DNA of 64,000 nucleotides from an uncultured Pelagibacteraceae bacterium. Lineage in GTDB: Bacteria > Pseudomonadota > Alphaproteobacteria > Pelagibacterales > Pelagibacteraceae. Under the pieces are notes generated by a model. It was not told the DNA's origin. It did no database searches and saw only the letters and a list, made by a program, of their open reading frames with translations. Every line of letters starts with the position of its first letter. Within the stretch, counting starts at the first letter, position 1. This document shows, piece after piece, positions 1 to 9,819 of this stretch. Position numbers and translations under genes: made by a program. The stretch is taken from assembly GCA_902576785.1 (NCBI GenBank), contig CACGWC010000003.1, forward strand, positions 50,639 through 114,638, in the 5' to 3' direction.

Positions 1-125
1 TAGTAAAACGTTCAAATTACAAAAAAATAATAAGATTTTTTCCAAAAAAATTTAAACCATATGTTATTGGAAAAATTACAAAAAATTCAGAAAAAGTAAA
101 ATTGAGTGGAAAAGTTATCTGGTAA
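1..125 (+). CDS. purM: phosphoribosylformylglycinamidine cyclo-ligase, C-terminal end (partial)
   Basis: A reading frame is open from the left edge (first full codon at 3) to TAA at 123-125 and ends in KVKLSGKVIW. The immediately downstream, overlapping gene is purN. The purM-purN order is common in Proteobacteria, and the tail (VIGKI...) resembles the end of AIR synthetases, which make aminoimidazole ribotide from FGAM using ATP. Only about 40 residues are visible and no catalytic motif lies in them, so the call rests mainly on context. Confidence 0.6.
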   Translation, partial: VKRSNYKKIIRFFPKKFKPYVIGKITKNSEKVKLSGKVIW

Positions 126-684
126 AAAAATTACTGCAGTATTAATAAGTGGTAGAGGAAGCAATCTAAGATCATTAATAAAATATTCAAAAACCAAAAA
201 ATCTTTAATTAGAATTGTTCTAGTTATCTCTGATAATTTTAGTGCAAAAGGATTAAATTATGCAAATAAATCCAATATTAATAATATCGTTATTAAATAT
301 TCTAATAGAAAAAGTTTTGAAGATCGTTTGTTTAAATTATTAAGGAGAAATAATGTTGATTTGATTTGTTTAGCTGGATTTATGAAAATACTTTCAGGTA
401 AATTTATAAAAAAATTAAATAAAACTATAATTAATATTCACCCCTCTCTTCTGCCAAAGTATAAAGGACTAAATACACATAATAGAGCAATTCAAAATAA
501 AGAAAAATACTCTGGAGCTACAGTTCATATTGTTAGTGATAAATTAGATTCGGGTAAAATTATATTACAAAAAAAAGTAAAAATTACAAAATCGGATAGT
601 AAAAAAAGTTTAGAAAAAAAAGTTTTAAAAATTGAGCATAAAATTTACCCAAAAGCAATTATTAAATTATTATCTAGTGATTAA
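106..684 (+). CDS. purN: phosphoribosylglycinamide formyltransferase
   Basis: PurN transfers the formyl group of 10-formyl-THF to GAR in step three of purine synthesis. The 192 aa are a little shorter than E. coli PurN (about 212). Visible are the glycine-rich phosphate site ISGRGSN (residues 14-20), the catalytic Asn110 and His112 in NIHPSLLP, and Asp148 in DKLDSG, the canonical Asn-His-Asp triad. The GTG at 106 overlaps the purM end by 20 nt. No other good start precedes the phosphate loop, so GTG is accepted, and the overlap suggests translational coupling. It ends 11 nt inside the convergent ndk gene. Confidence 0.95.
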   Translation: MEKLSGKKITAVLISGRGSNLRSLIKYSKTKKSLIRIVLVISDNFSAKGLNYANKSNINNIVIKYSNRKSFEDRLFKLLRRNNVDLICLAGFMKILSGKFIKKLNKTIINIHPSLLPKYKGLNTHNRAIQNKEKYSGATVHIVSDKLDSGKIILQKKVKITKSDSKKSLEKKVLKIEHKIYPKAIIKLLSSD

Positions 685-1084
685 AAAAAAAATCTAATTC
701 AATCTTCGCATTTTCAGGACTATCTGAGCCATGAACAGAGTTTTTATCAATTGAAATACCGTATTTTTTCCTTAAAGTACCCTCCTCTGCATCTACTGGA
801 TTTGTTGCCCCCATTAACTTTCTATTTTCTGCAACTGCATTTTCTCTTTGTAAAGTCATGACAACAATAGGACCTGATGATAAGTAACTACATAAATCGT
901 TATAAAATGGTTTGGATTCATGTACTTTATAAAATCTTTCGGCTTCCTCTTTAGATATATGAATTTTTTTTTCTTTTATTATTTCAAATCCTTTGTTTGT
1001 AAATTCCTGCTTAATTTGATCTTGCAGATTTCTTTCAACAGCATCTGGTTTAATTATCGATAGAGTTTGCTCAATATTACTCAT
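674..1084 (-). CDS. ndk: nucleoside diphosphate kinase
   Basis: Ndk balances NTP and dNTP pools by phosphoryl transfer through a phospho-histidine. The 136-aa protein has the usual family length, starts with the typical TLSIIKPDAV strand, and carries the active-site His118 in SVHGSDS, followed by the conserved acidic C-terminus. The ATG overlaps the end of pepA by 8 nt on the same strand, so the two are probably one transcript. The 3' end overlaps purN by 11 nt tail to tail. Confidence 0.97.
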   Translation of the reverse strand: MSNIEQTLSIIKPDAVERNLQDQIKQEFTNKGFEIIKEKKIHISKEEAERFYKVHESKPFYNDLCSYLSSGPIVVMTLQRENAVAENRKLMGATNPVDAEEGTLRKKYGISIDKNSVHGSDSPENAKIELDFFFNH

Positions 1085-2513
1085 AATTATCTTCTATTAA
1101 TTTATTTAACAATCTTACTCCATAACCAGTTGCACCACCAGAGTTAAGCGCTCCTCCATATTTTGAAAATGCCATGCCAGCAATATCTAAGTGAGCCCAA
1201 GGAGTTTTGTTTAATATGAACCTTTGCAAAAATTGTGCTGCTGTAGTCGAACCTGCTCCACCTACATAATTAATATTTTGCATATCTGCGTTTTTTGAAT
1301 TTATTAGTTTGTCAAAGTTTTCGTTTAAAGGCATTCTCCAAAGTTTTTCTTCAACACTTTCACCTGCATCAATTAGTTGTTTAGATAATTTATCGTTATT
1401 TGAAAATAGACCTGCATATTCTGAGCCAAGAGAAACAATTATAGCCCCAGTTAATGTTGCTAAATCAACAATAAATCGCGGCTTAAATTTTTCTTCTGTA
1501 AATGTTAAAGCATCAGCTAAAACTAATCTTCCTTCAGCATCAGTATTTAAAATCTCAATTGTTTTTCCACTATATGATTTAACGATATCACCAGGTCTTT
1601 GAGCATTTCCACTTACCATATTTTCAACAAGTCCAACCACTCCAACTGCGTTAATTTTTGATTTTCTTAATGCGAGGGTTTTCATTAAACCAACGACAGT
1701 AGCTGAGCCTGCCATATCATAGGTCATATCTTCCATAAATTTTGCTGGTTTTAAAGAATAACCTCCAGTATCAAAGCAGACACCTTTTCCAACAAATGCT
1801 AAAGGTTTAGATTTACTTTTCGTACCTTTCCATTCTATAGTTACTAAATATGAACCTCTGACACTTCCTTGGCCTACACCCAATAAAGCATTCATACCCA
1901 TTCTTTTTAATTTTTTTTGATCATATACGGTAACTTTTAATCCAAATTTTCTTAATTTAACAATACGTCTTGCATATTCGTCTGGATGCAGAACATTTCC
2001 TGGCTCAGATACTAGATCTCTAGTAAGAAAGACACCCTCTAAAAGTGAATTTAATTTATTTCTCAAAACATTTATTTTTTTTGAATTATCCCCGACCGCA
2101 TATAAATATGTCGTTAAATTTTTTGATTTATCAGTTTTATAAACATTAAATTCATATGATTTAAGTTGCATGCCATGTAAAAACTTCTCTATTTGTATGT
2201 TAGTAATATTTAATGAACTTGTTTCAAAAAAAGATTTCTCTATTTTATTGCTCTCTAAAAATAAGAATAAATTAGATCCAAGTTTCTCATAGTCTAAAGA
2301 AGTTTTAGACTTCATACAATTTACAAAAATATAAATTTTGTCGTTTATATTTTGAATAAGAAATTTTCTCTCCAAGAATAATTTATTATCAAATATAGGT
2401 TTATTTAGAGATTTAACGATTTTATTTTGAGTAGATTTATCCTTTAATAAAATAACCTGATTATCTTTGGCTACTTTGGGTACTTTAGTTACAAAATCTA
2501 ATTTTAGCTTCAT
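1077..2513 (-). CDS. pepA: leucyl aminopeptidase (M17 family)
   Basis: This is a cytosolic dizinc aminopeptidase that removes N-terminal residues from peptides. The 478 aa comprise a variable N-terminal domain (about 1-160) and the M17 catalytic domain. Metal and catalytic residues are visible: Lys243 and Asp248 in GKGVCFDTGG, Asp266 in TYDMAGSA, and the signature NTDAEGRLVLAD at 323-334 (Asp325, Glu327, Arg329). It is transcribed divergently from lptF across about 54 bp. In other bacteria pepA often neighbours lptF, supporting the assignment. Confidence 0.96.
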   Translation of the reverse strand: MKLKLDFVTKVPKVAKDNQVILLKDKSTQNKIVKSLNKPIFDNKLFLERKFLIQNINDKIYIFVNCMKSKTSLDYEKLGSNLFLFLESNKIEKSFFETSSLNITNIQIEKFLHGMQLKSYEFNVYKTDKSKNLTTYLYAVGDNSKKINVLRNKLNSLLEGVFLTRDLVSEPGNVLHPDEYARRIVKLRKFGLKVTVYDQKKLKRMGMNALLGVGQGSVRGSYLVTIEWKGTKSKSKPLAFVGKGVCFDTGGYSLKPAKFMEDMTYDMAGSATVVGLMKTLALRKSKINAVGVVGLVENMVSGNAQRPGDIVKSYSGKTIEILNTDAEGRLVLADALTFTEEKFKPRFIVDLATLTGAIIVSLGSEYAGLFSNNDKLSKQLIDAGESVEEKLWRMPLNENFDKLINSKNADMQNINYVGGAGSTTAAQFLQRFILNKTPWAHLDIAGMAFSKYGGALNSGGATGYGVRLLNKLIEDNYE

Positions 2514-2567
2514 TTTTTTGAAATATTTAATAGATAATGTTGTATATTTATTAAATTACTAATTTCA

Positions 2568-3698
2568 ATGAATAAATTAATTTTTCGCAAATTATCGAGT
2601 GATATTTTAATATTTTTTCTATTATCTTCGCTTGCTATTACATCTATTGTGTGGGTTATTCAAGGTGTTAATCTTTTAGATATTGTTACAGAAAAAGGGC
2701 ATTCCATAAATGTTTATTTTACATATACGCTACTCAATCTGCCTAAAATCTTCAGTAAACTTTTAATATTCACATATTTTTTAACTTTATTCGTGATATT
2801 AAACAGATATGAAGAAAGTAACGAAATTCTTGTTTTTTGGACAAATGGTATAAAAAAAATATCTTTTATTAACTTTATTGGAATTTTTTCGATCACATTT
2901 TTGGCATTACAATTAACTTTGAATTTATACATTGTACCTATATCACAAAATTTAGCTCAAAATTATCTAAAAAATTCATCATTAGATTTCTTTCCAAAGC
3001 TTGTTGAAGAAAAAAAGTTTTTAAACATAATGCAAAATTTAACTATTTTTGTAGAAGAGCATGATGATAATGGAAATTTAAAAGGCATCTATATAAAAGA
3101 AAATTTAAAGAATAATGAAAAAAAAATAATCATAGCAAATGAAGGTGTACTAATTAGCAATATAAATGATTTTAGTTTTAAACTATTTGATGGAAAAATT
3201 ACAAATATAATTAATAATGGTAGTTTTAATCTAAGTTTTAAAGAAACAACTTATGATTTATCAAAATTAAATTCAAAAACAAGACAAGTTACTAAATTAA
3301 ACGAGACGAATACCCCTTTTTTATTATTTTGTTTAGAGAGATTTATAGAAAAAAGAAAAGATAAAAATCTAAGATGCGGTGGGGAAAATTCATTTTTAAT
3401 TAAAGAAATTTATGAAGAAATTTTTAAACGAGCCATAAATCCAGTTTATATTATAATCCTATCACTTGTTAGTTCATTGGTTATTCTTAAACCCAAAGTT
3501 AAAAATTTTGGAAATTATTATAAAAGTTTATTATTTTTTGTAGGATTTGTAATAATATTATTTTCTGAATTAAGTTACAAATTTATATTCTCATCAATTT
3601 ATATTGAAATATTTTTCATAATTTTACCAATTATTTTAATATTACTATTTTATTTTTATATTTTATTAATTACAAAATTTAAATTTAGACACTTATGA
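2568..3698 (+). CDS. lptF: LPS export ABC transporter permease LptF
   Basis: LptF, with LptG and the ATPase LptB, extracts lipopolysaccharide from the inner membrane. The 376-aa protein has the YjgP/YjgQ layout: three N-terminal membrane segments (about 12-32, 48-70, 98-120), a periplasmic beta-jellyroll stretch (about 130-270) and three C-terminal segments (about 288-308, 318-338, 345-370). It overlaps lptG by 4 nt. The order lptF-lptG-lptD-surA-pdxA-rsmA is a well-known proteobacterial arrangement and fixes which YjgP/Q member this is. The periplasmic part is strongly diverged and Asn/Lys-rich like its neighbours. Confidence 0.93.
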   Translation: MNKLIFRKLSSDILIFFLLSSLAITSIVWVIQGVNLLDIVTEKGHSINVYFTYTLLNLPKIFSKLLIFTYFLTLFVILNRYEESNEILVFWTNGIKKISFINFIGIFSITFLALQLTLNLYIVPISQNLAQNYLKNSSLDFFPKLVEEKKFLNIMQNLTIFVEEHDDNGNLKGIYIKENLKNNEKKIIIANEGVLISNINDFSFKLFDGKITNIINNGSFNLSFKETTYDLSKLNSKTRQVTKLNETNTPFLLFCLERFIEKRKDKNLRCGGENSFLIKEIYEEIFKRAINPVYIIILSLVSSLVILKPKVKNFGNYYKSLLFFVGFVIILFSELSYKFIFSSIYIEIFFIILPIILILLFYFYILLITKFKFRHL

Positions 3699-4777
3699 TT
3701 TTTAAAAAGTATCAAAAGTATATTTACTCGTTATTTTCAAAAAATTTTTTTGTAATTAGTTTAATGTTTTTTTGTGTAGTAATAATAATTAATTTTTTTG
3801 AAGAAATAAGATTTGCAGAAAAGTATGGTGCAGAAGTTCAATATATTTTGTATTTGTCCTTTATCAATGCTCCTTCTTTAATATTTGAAATATTTCCGTT
3901 TATATTTTTAATTACTGTTAAAATATTTTATCTTAGGTTAATTGATAAACAGGAGCTAGCGATACTAAATTCGAATGGAATAAGTAACCTTAAGATTATA
4001 TTTCAATTAACAATAATCACATCAATTATTGGCTTATTTTTGCTAGTTTTTTTCTATTATTTTTCATCAAATTTGAAGAGTAAATACTTAGATATAAAAA
4101 ATAGATTTTCAAATTCAAACGAATATTTAGCTGTTGTTAATGATGATGGCTTATGGATCAAGGAAGAGATAGAGGACAATTTATATATTATTCATGCTGA
4201 AAAATTTGATGAAAATGAACTAAGATCTATAACTATTTCAGAGGCAAGTAAATACTATGAGAACAAGAGAACAATTATAGCAGAAAAAGCTAATATTAAT
4301 TCAAAAAACTGGCAATTATCGAATGTTTCTTTACTTAGCGATGAGAGTAATATTAAATATCTAAAAACTTATGTTTATAATTCATCATTTAATGGAGAAA
4401 TAATTTCAAATCTATTTTCTAACTTAAATTCATTAAATATTGTTGAGTTGCACAAATTGTCTAATAGCTATAAGAAAATTGGTTATTCTAATACTGAGAT
4501 AAAACTTCATTTAAATAAAATTTATAGTATGCCAATTTTTTTTATATTAATGACAATACTAGGCTTCATTATAATTAATAAATTGAAAAAAATAAAATCA
4601 AAATTTTTTGTAATAATATTTGGAATTTTTATTTCTGTTATAGTTTATTATTTAAATTTTTTTTCAGGTGTTTTGGGAAATAAGGGGGCTCTTCCAATTT
4701 ATTTATCAGTTTGGATGCCACTTATAATTTTATTATTAATATGCAATATTGGTATAATTAAAATAAATGAAAACTAA
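3695..4777 (+). CDS. lptG: LPS export ABC transporter permease LptG
   Basis: LptG is the partner permease of LptF in the LptB2FG complex. The 360 aa show the same pattern: membrane segments near 18-38, 50-75 and 98-122, a periplasmic domain with a conserved-looking LWIKEE stretch near 150, and C-terminal segments near 276-296, 303-323 and 330-352. It starts inside the lptF stop region (4-nt overlap) and its end overlaps lptD by 11 nt. That suggests tightly coupled synthesis of the transporter and its outer-membrane partner. Confidence 0.93.
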   Translation: MIFKKYQKYIYSLFSKNFFVISLMFFCVVIIINFFEEIRFAEKYGAEVQYILYLSFINAPSLIFEIFPFIFLITVKIFYLRLIDKQELAILNSNGISNLKIIFQLTIITSIIGLFLLVFFYYFSSNLKSKYLDIKNRFSNSNEYLAVVNDDGLWIKEEIEDNLYIIHAEKFDENELRSITISEASKYYENKRTIIAEKANINSKNWQLSNVSLLSDESNIKYLKTYVYNSSFNGEIISNLFSNLNSLNIVELHKLSNSYKKIGYSNTEIKLHLNKIYSMPIFFILMTILGFIIINKLKKIKSKFFVIIFGIFISVIVYYLNFFSGVLGNKGALPIYLSVWMPLIILLLICNIGIIKINEN

Positions 4778-7166
4778 ACTTACATTTGCAATTATTTTTT
4801 TAATTTTTGCTTTAATAAATAAGTCAATTTCAGATGATATCGATTTTGAAGCATCTAATATGGATATTAAAGATAATGGAAATTTAATTTTAGCTTATAA
4901 ATCTAAAACCTTAGTTCCTTCAAAAAAAATAGAGATTAAATCTAATGAAGTTAAATATTACAAAAAAAAAAATATAATTATATTCATAGGTGATGTTTAT
5001 TTTCATGACCAGATAAATGATATGATAATCGAAAGTAATAAAATAAATTATAACAGGAATTCCAATATTATTTATAGCAGTGGAGAAACTTTAATAAATT
5101 ATAAAAATGAGTATAACATTAAATCAACAGATGTTTTTTATAATAGAAAAAACTTAGAAATTTATGGTGAAAAAGAAGCAAATATTGAAGATTTAAATAA
5201 AAATTATTACAATTTAAAAGATAAATTTAAATTCAACTTATCTAAAAATTTAATCCAATCAGAGAAATCAATCATTATTGATAATGAAAAGAACAAATAT
5301 GTTTTTGATAATTTGATCCTTGACTTAAATACAAATGAAATCGCTGGGAAAGAATTAAAAGTTGAGTATGAAAAATCTTATTTTGGTAACAAAAATAATG
5401 ATCCTCAATTGAAAGGCCGAAGTGTATATTCAAATGATGATGAATTAAAAGTATACAAAGCCGTCTTTAGCACATGCAACATAGATAATAAAAAATGTAG
5501 AGGTTGGGAGCTTAATAGTAAAGAATTTAGGCATGACAAAATCAAGAAAATTTTTGAATATAAAGATACATGGCTTAAAATACTTGATTATAAAGTCTTT
5601 TTCTTACCCTACTTCAATCACCCTGATCCATCAATTAAAAGAAAGTCGGGATTTTTAACCCCATCTTATTCAACCTCTGAAGTTCAAGGAAATTCTATAA
5701 AAATTCCGTATTTTAAAGTTTTAGGTATTGATAAAGATTTGACTTTTAATCCAATATTTTTTGCAGATAAAAGTTTTTTATTACAAAATGAATACAGACA
5801 AATTTTTAAAAATTCTTATACTTTAAGTGATTTTGGACTTCTTGTTGGTGAAGGAGGTACCAAAGGTCATTTTTTCTATAATCAAATTGGAAAGCTAAGT
5901 GATCGAACAGATTATGAGATAAATATTGAAAGTGTTAGAGGTGATAATTACTTAAAAAATTATAATTTAAAATCCTCTTCAAAATTAATTACTAATGATA
6001 ATGTATTAAAATCCAGGATTGACTTGGATCAAAGTTTTTCTGACTCAAAACTAAAGACATCTTTTAAGGTTTTTGAAGACTTGTCTAAAAATAAAAATGA
6101 TAGATACCAATATATTTTTCCCAAATATGACTTCGTGAAAAATATAAAGATCCCTGATAATTATAACGGAAATTTTACTTTCTCTACAAGTGGTTACAAT
6201 AAGAATTATAATACTAATATGCACGATAGTGTTTTGTCGAATACTTTTCACTTTAATTCTGATGACTTTGTTTCTTCGAAGGGAATGGTTACTCACTATG
6301 ATTTGGTATTGGAAAATATAAATAGTTACTCAAATAATTCATCTAACTTCGAAAAAAATGCTAATTATACATTATTTGAAACTTTTAAATTAGATTTTTC
6401 ATTGCCTTTGATAAAAAAAATGGAAAATAATAATAATTATTTGAAACCTAAAGCTTCTTTTAGATATAGTCCTAATGGGAACATTGATATGTCTTCGCAA
6501 GATACTGTTATTGATTATAATAATGCTTTCAGTTTAAACAGAATTGGAAATGAAGGCGGAGAAGCACTAACATTAGGGTTAGAATTTGAAAAATTTAATA
6601 ATGAAGTGGGTGAAATATTCAGTGCTAGAGTAGGAAATATTTTGAAACCATACAAGGATGCTAAAATGCCATCAAAATCTAAATTAGACCAAACAAGATC
6701 TGATATATTTGGGGATTTAAATTACAAAATAAGTAAAAATTTAAAACTTGGCTATTCATTTTCTTATGACAGAGACTTGGATTTTTCTAATTTGGACTCC
6801 TTAAATTTAGATGCAAGTATTAATAATTTATTCACAAACTTCAATTATTATACTGAAAATAACGACTTTGGTGACGAAGAAACATTAAGAAATAAAACCA
6901 GGTATAAAATTGATAATAATACAAATTTAATTTTTACCACTGCAAAAGACCTAAAAGATGATTTTACAGAATATTATAACCTTGCTTTTGAATATTTAAC
7001 TGACTGTATTTCGATAAATTTAAACTACAATAAAACTTTTTACAGTGATGGAAATTTAGAGCCCGATAATACTTTATCTTTTTTGATAAAAATTATTCCT
7101 TTTACCGAGTTTGGAGTGCCGAATGTAGGCAATATAATCAATAGATCTTCAAATGTTATTAATTAA
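4767..7166 (+). CDS. lptD: LPS-assembly outer-membrane protein LptD
   Basis: LptD, with the lipoprotein LptE, inserts LPS into the outer leaflet of the outer membrane. The 799-aa protein has a signal peptide (about 1-22), an N-terminal OstA/jellyroll domain with repeating strands (about 40-200), then the long LptD C-terminal barrel containing the typical segment LPYFNHPDPS and many aromatic, Asn-rich strands. I see only three Cys (about 236, 245, 746), whereas E. coli LptD uses four for two interdomain disulfides, so at most one such bond is possible here. Its end overlaps the surA start by 14 nt. Confidence 0.93.
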   Translation: MKTKLTFAIIFLIFALINKSISDDIDFEASNMDIKDNGNLILAYKSKTLVPSKKIEIKSNEVKYYKKKNIIIFIGDVYFHDQINDMIIESNKINYNRNSNIIYSSGETLINYKNEYNIKSTDVFYNRKNLEIYGEKEANIEDLNKNYYNLKDKFKFNLSKNLIQSEKSIIIDNEKNKYVFDNLILDLNTNEIAGKELKVEYEKSYFGNKNNDPQLKGRSVYSNDDELKVYKAVFSTCNIDNKKCRGWELNSKEFRHDKIKKIFEYKDTWLKILDYKVFFLPYFNHPDPSIKRKSGFLTPSYSTSEVQGNSIKIPYFKVLGIDKDLTFNPIFFADKSFLLQNEYRQIFKNSYTLSDFGLLVGEGGTKGHFFYNQIGKLSDRTDYEINIESVRGDNYLKNYNLKSSSKLITNDNVLKSRIDLDQSFSDSKLKTSFKVFEDLSKNKNDRYQYIFPKYDFVKNIKIPDNYNGNFTFSTSGYNKNYNTNMHDSVLSNTFHFNSDDFVSSKGMVTHYDLVLENINSYSNNSSNFEKNANYTLFETFKLDFSLPLIKKMENNNNYLKPKASFRYSPNGNIDMSSQDTVIDYNNAFSLNRIGNEGGEALTLGLEFEKFNNEVGEIFSARVGNILKPYKDAKMPSKSKLDQTRSDIFGDLNYKISKNLKLGYSFSYDRDLDFSNLDSLNLDASINNLFTNFNYYTENNDFGDEETLRNKTRYKIDNNTNLIFTTAKDLKDDFTEYYNLAFEYLTDCISINLNYNKTFYSDGNLEPDNTLSFLIKIIPFTEFGVPNVGNIINRSSNVIN

Positions 7167-8079
7167 AATTATTGTTATATCTATTTTTTTTGTTTTAAAT
7201 TCATTCATCGTAGAAGCAAATATTAAAATCAAATATAAAATTGGCACTGAAATTATTACAAATATAGATATTTTAAATGAAAAAAATTATTTAATCTTTC
7301 TAAGACCCAGTTTAAAAAACTTACCTGAAGATGAAATTTTAAAAATATCAGAAAATTCATTAATAAGAGAAATAATAAAAAAAAGGGAAATAAGTATAAT
7401 TTTTAAAAATTTTGAAGATACAGAATTTATGGATGAAATAAAAAAAAACTTATTTAATTTTAAAAATGTTGATAACGAAAATGAATTTAAGTTACTAGCT
7501 AAAGAAAATAATATAAATTACGAAAAAATCCTTGAAAAAATAAAAATTGAAGGTCTATGGAATGATTTTATATTCAAAAAATACAATTCATTAGTTAGAA
7601 TTGATGAAAAAAAGTTAAAAAATCAGTTATCAAATAAATTAGAAAATAACAAAAAATATGAATACAATATTTCTGAATTAATATTTGAAATTAATGAGCA
7701 AGAAAATTTATCAAATAAAAAAAAAATTATAGTAAATTATATTAAAAATAATTCTTTTAAAGCTGCAGCAAGTAAGTTTAGTATTTCTAATACATCTCAA
7801 ATTGGGGGGGAAATAGGTTGGGTTAAAGAAACATTGTTATCAGAAAAGCTATCAAAAGAATTAAGTAAAATTTTAATTGGTGGTATCACAGAAGCTATCA
7901 AACATCCTAATGGATATTTATTACTAAAAGTAAATGACAAAAGACAAATTAAACAAGTTATAAATGCAGAAAAGGAATTAAAAAATCTAATTAATTATGA
8001 AAGAAATAAACAATTAAATCAATTTTCACTTTTACATTATAAAAAATTAAAACAAAATATTATTATAAATGAATTCTAA
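7153..8079 (+). CDS. surA: SurA-like periplasmic peptidyl-prolyl isomerase/chaperone
   Basis: SurA escorts unfolded outer-membrane proteins such as LptD to the BAM complex. The 308-aa protein has an N-terminal hydrophobic export signal (about 1-22), a SurA-N-like helical region, and one parvulin (PPIC) domain at about 170-265 with the recognisable pattern ...AAASKFSIS...GGEIGWV... It is much shorter than E. coli SurA (428 aa, two parvulin domains), so one domain is missing. Position between lptD and pdxA supports the name. The GGEIGW strand is conserved; catalytic activity is uncertain. Confidence 0.88.
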   Translation: MLLIKIIVISIFFVLNSFIVEANIKIKYKIGTEIITNIDILNEKNYLIFLRPSLKNLPEDEILKISENSLIREIIKKREISIIFKNFEDTEFMDEIKKNLFNFKNVDNENEFKLLAKENNINYEKILEKIKIEGLWNDFIFKKYNSLVRIDEKKLKNQLSNKLENNKKYEYNISELIFEINEQENLSNKKKIIVNYIKNNSFKAAASKFSISNTSQIGGEIGWVKETLLSEKLSKELSKILIGGITEAIKHPNGYLLLKVNDKRQIKQVINAEKELKNLINYERNKQLNQFSLLHYKKLKQNIIINEF

Positions 8080-9031
8080 TTATATAATTATAGTATTAGG
8101 AGAGCCCTATAGTACATTTTCAGAAATTATAGCAAAATATTTCTATAAGAAAAAAAAATTTAAAAAATATGTTGTTCTAATAGGAAATATAAATTTATTA
8201 AAAAGACAACTGAACAAATTAAAATACAGTATAAATTTCAATGAAATAAAAGATTTAAAGAGTGCTAAAGCTAATGCAGTTAATATTATTAATATTAATT
8301 TTTTATATAAAAAAGTATTTTCAACTGTTACCAATCTATCTTCAAAATATATTGAAAAATGTTTCGATTTATCACTTGAATTGATAAAAAAAAATAAAAA
8401 AAAATGTATTTTAATTAATGGACCAGTATCTAAAGAAACTTTTTTAAATAAGAAATATCTTGGTATTACCGAGTATCTCTCAAGAAAAACAAATTCTAAA
8501 AATGAAACAATGTTAATTTATAATGATAAATTGTCTGTTTCACCTCTGACAACTCATATACCATTGAAATATGTATCAAAAAAAATATCCAAAGAAAAAA
8601 TTATAAATTGTGTGATAAATTTAAATAATTTTTATTCTAAGGTTTTAAAGAAGAAAGCTAAATTTGCAATTTTAGGCTTAAACCCCCACTGTGAAACTGT
8701 TGATCAATTTAGCGAAGAAGACAAAATAATAGTTCCATCAATTAGAATATTAAAGAAAAAAGGTATAAAACTAGAAGGAGTATTTCCAGCAGATACATTC
8801 TTTTTAGAAAAAAATATAAAAAAGTATGATGTTGTGATTGGTATGTATCATGATCAAGTATTAACTCCTATTAAAACTCTTTTTAAATTTAAAGCGATAA
8901 ATATTACAATTGGCCTTCCATTCATACGAATTTCACCGGATCATGGACCAAATTCAGCAATGCAAGGAAAAAATCTTTCAGATCCATCATCTTTTTTTTA
9001 TGCAATGAAATTTGCAGAAAATATTAATTAA
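8069..9031 (+). CDS. pdxA: 4-hydroxythreonine-4-phosphate dehydrogenase
   Basis: PdxA oxidises 4-phosphohydroxy-L-threonine in the DXP-dependent pyridoxal phosphate pathway. The 320-aa length fits. The three metal-binding histidines are present: His163 (TTHIP), His207 (NPHCE) and His261 (YHDQV), as is the substrate loop SPDHG at 289-293 and NGPVSK near 117. The usual N-terminal GDPAGIGPE motif is replaced by GEPYSTFSEI, a notable divergence. The gene overlaps surA by 11 nt and is followed by rsmA after 2 nt, the standard surA-pdxA-rsmA order. Confidence 0.92.
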   Translation: MNSNYIIIVLGEPYSTFSEIIAKYFYKKKKFKKYVVLIGNINLLKRQLNKLKYSINFNEIKDLKSAKANAVNIININFLYKKVFSTVTNLSSKYIEKCFDLSLELIKKNKKKCILINGPVSKETFLNKKYLGITEYLSRKTNSKNETMLIYNDKLSVSPLTTHIPLKYVSKKISKEKIINCVINLNNFYSKVLKKKAKFAILGLNPHCETVDQFSEEDKIIVPSIRILKKKGIKLEGVFPADTFFLEKNIKKYDVVIGMYHDQVLTPIKTLFKFKAINITIGLPFIRISPDHGPNSAMQGKNLSDPSSFFYAMKFAENIN

Positions 9032-9033
9032 AA

Positions 9034-9819
9034 ATGAGGCCTAAAAAAAGTTTGGGTCAAAATTTTTTGAATAATGAAAGTATACTCACAAAAATAGTTG
9101 ATTCTGGAAATATTGAAATTAATGATATTGTTTTAGAAATCGGACCAGGAACAGGTAATTTAACAAAAAAAATTTTAGAAAAAAAACCAAAACTTTTAAT
9201 AGTTGTTGAAAAGGATAAGGATTTATCTCTTGTTCTTAAAAGAAAATATGGTGAAAAAATTGAAATTATTAATAAGGATATTCTTAGCTGTTATCATGAT
9301 TTTAAATTTGATAGGCCAATTAAAGTATTTGGAAACTTGCCATATAATATTTCAACACAAATTTTAACTTCCTTTATTAAATTAAAAGATATGAATGAAA
9401 AATTTCAAAAGTTTGTATTCATTTTTCAGAAAGAAGTAGCAGAGAGAATTTTGGCTAATGAAAATTCAAAAAATTATGGAAGATTATCTATAATCACTTA
9501 TTGGAAAATGAATGTTAAAAAAGTTATCGATATTGATCCAAAATATTTTAATCCGGTTCCAAAAGTATGGAGCACACTATTATTATTCACACCCAAATTA
9601 GATTTTAAATACTTAAATAAACCTGAAAATCTTGAACACATAACAAATATATTTTTTAGCCAAAGACGAAAAATGATAAAAAAGCCAATGAAACAAATTT
9701 TTAGTAATTTTAATGAAATTGCAGATAAGATGAATATTGATTTAAATTTAAGACCTCAAAATATATCAAAAAATAAATATTTAGAAATTTGTAAAATTTA
9801 TGATAAATTACATAAGTAA
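9034..9819 (+). CDS. rsmA: 16S rRNA dimethyladenosine transferase (RsmA/KsgA)
   Basis: RsmA dimethylates two adjacent adenines in the 3' hairpin of 16S rRNA during small-subunit assembly. The 261-aa protein shows the N-terminal KKSLGQNFL motif, the SAM-binding LEIGPGTGNLT (34-44), and the catalytic NLPYNIS (101-107). The C-terminal part carries FFSQRRK, typical of the rRNA-binding domain. It ends the envelope operon and overlaps the convergent gmk gene by 12 nt. Confidence 0.97.
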   Translation: MRPKKSLGQNFLNNESILTKIVDSGNIEINDIVLEIGPGTGNLTKKILEKKPKLLIVVEKDKDLSLVLKRKYGEKIEIINKDILSCYHDFKFDRPIKVFGNLPYNISTQILTSFIKLKDMNEKFQKFVFIFQKEVAERILANENSKNYGRLSIITYWKMNVKKVIDIDPKYFNPVPKVWSTLLLFTPKLDFKYLNKPENLEHITNIFFSQRRKMIKKPMKQIFSNFNEIADKMNIDLNLRPQNISKNKYLEICKIYDKLHK

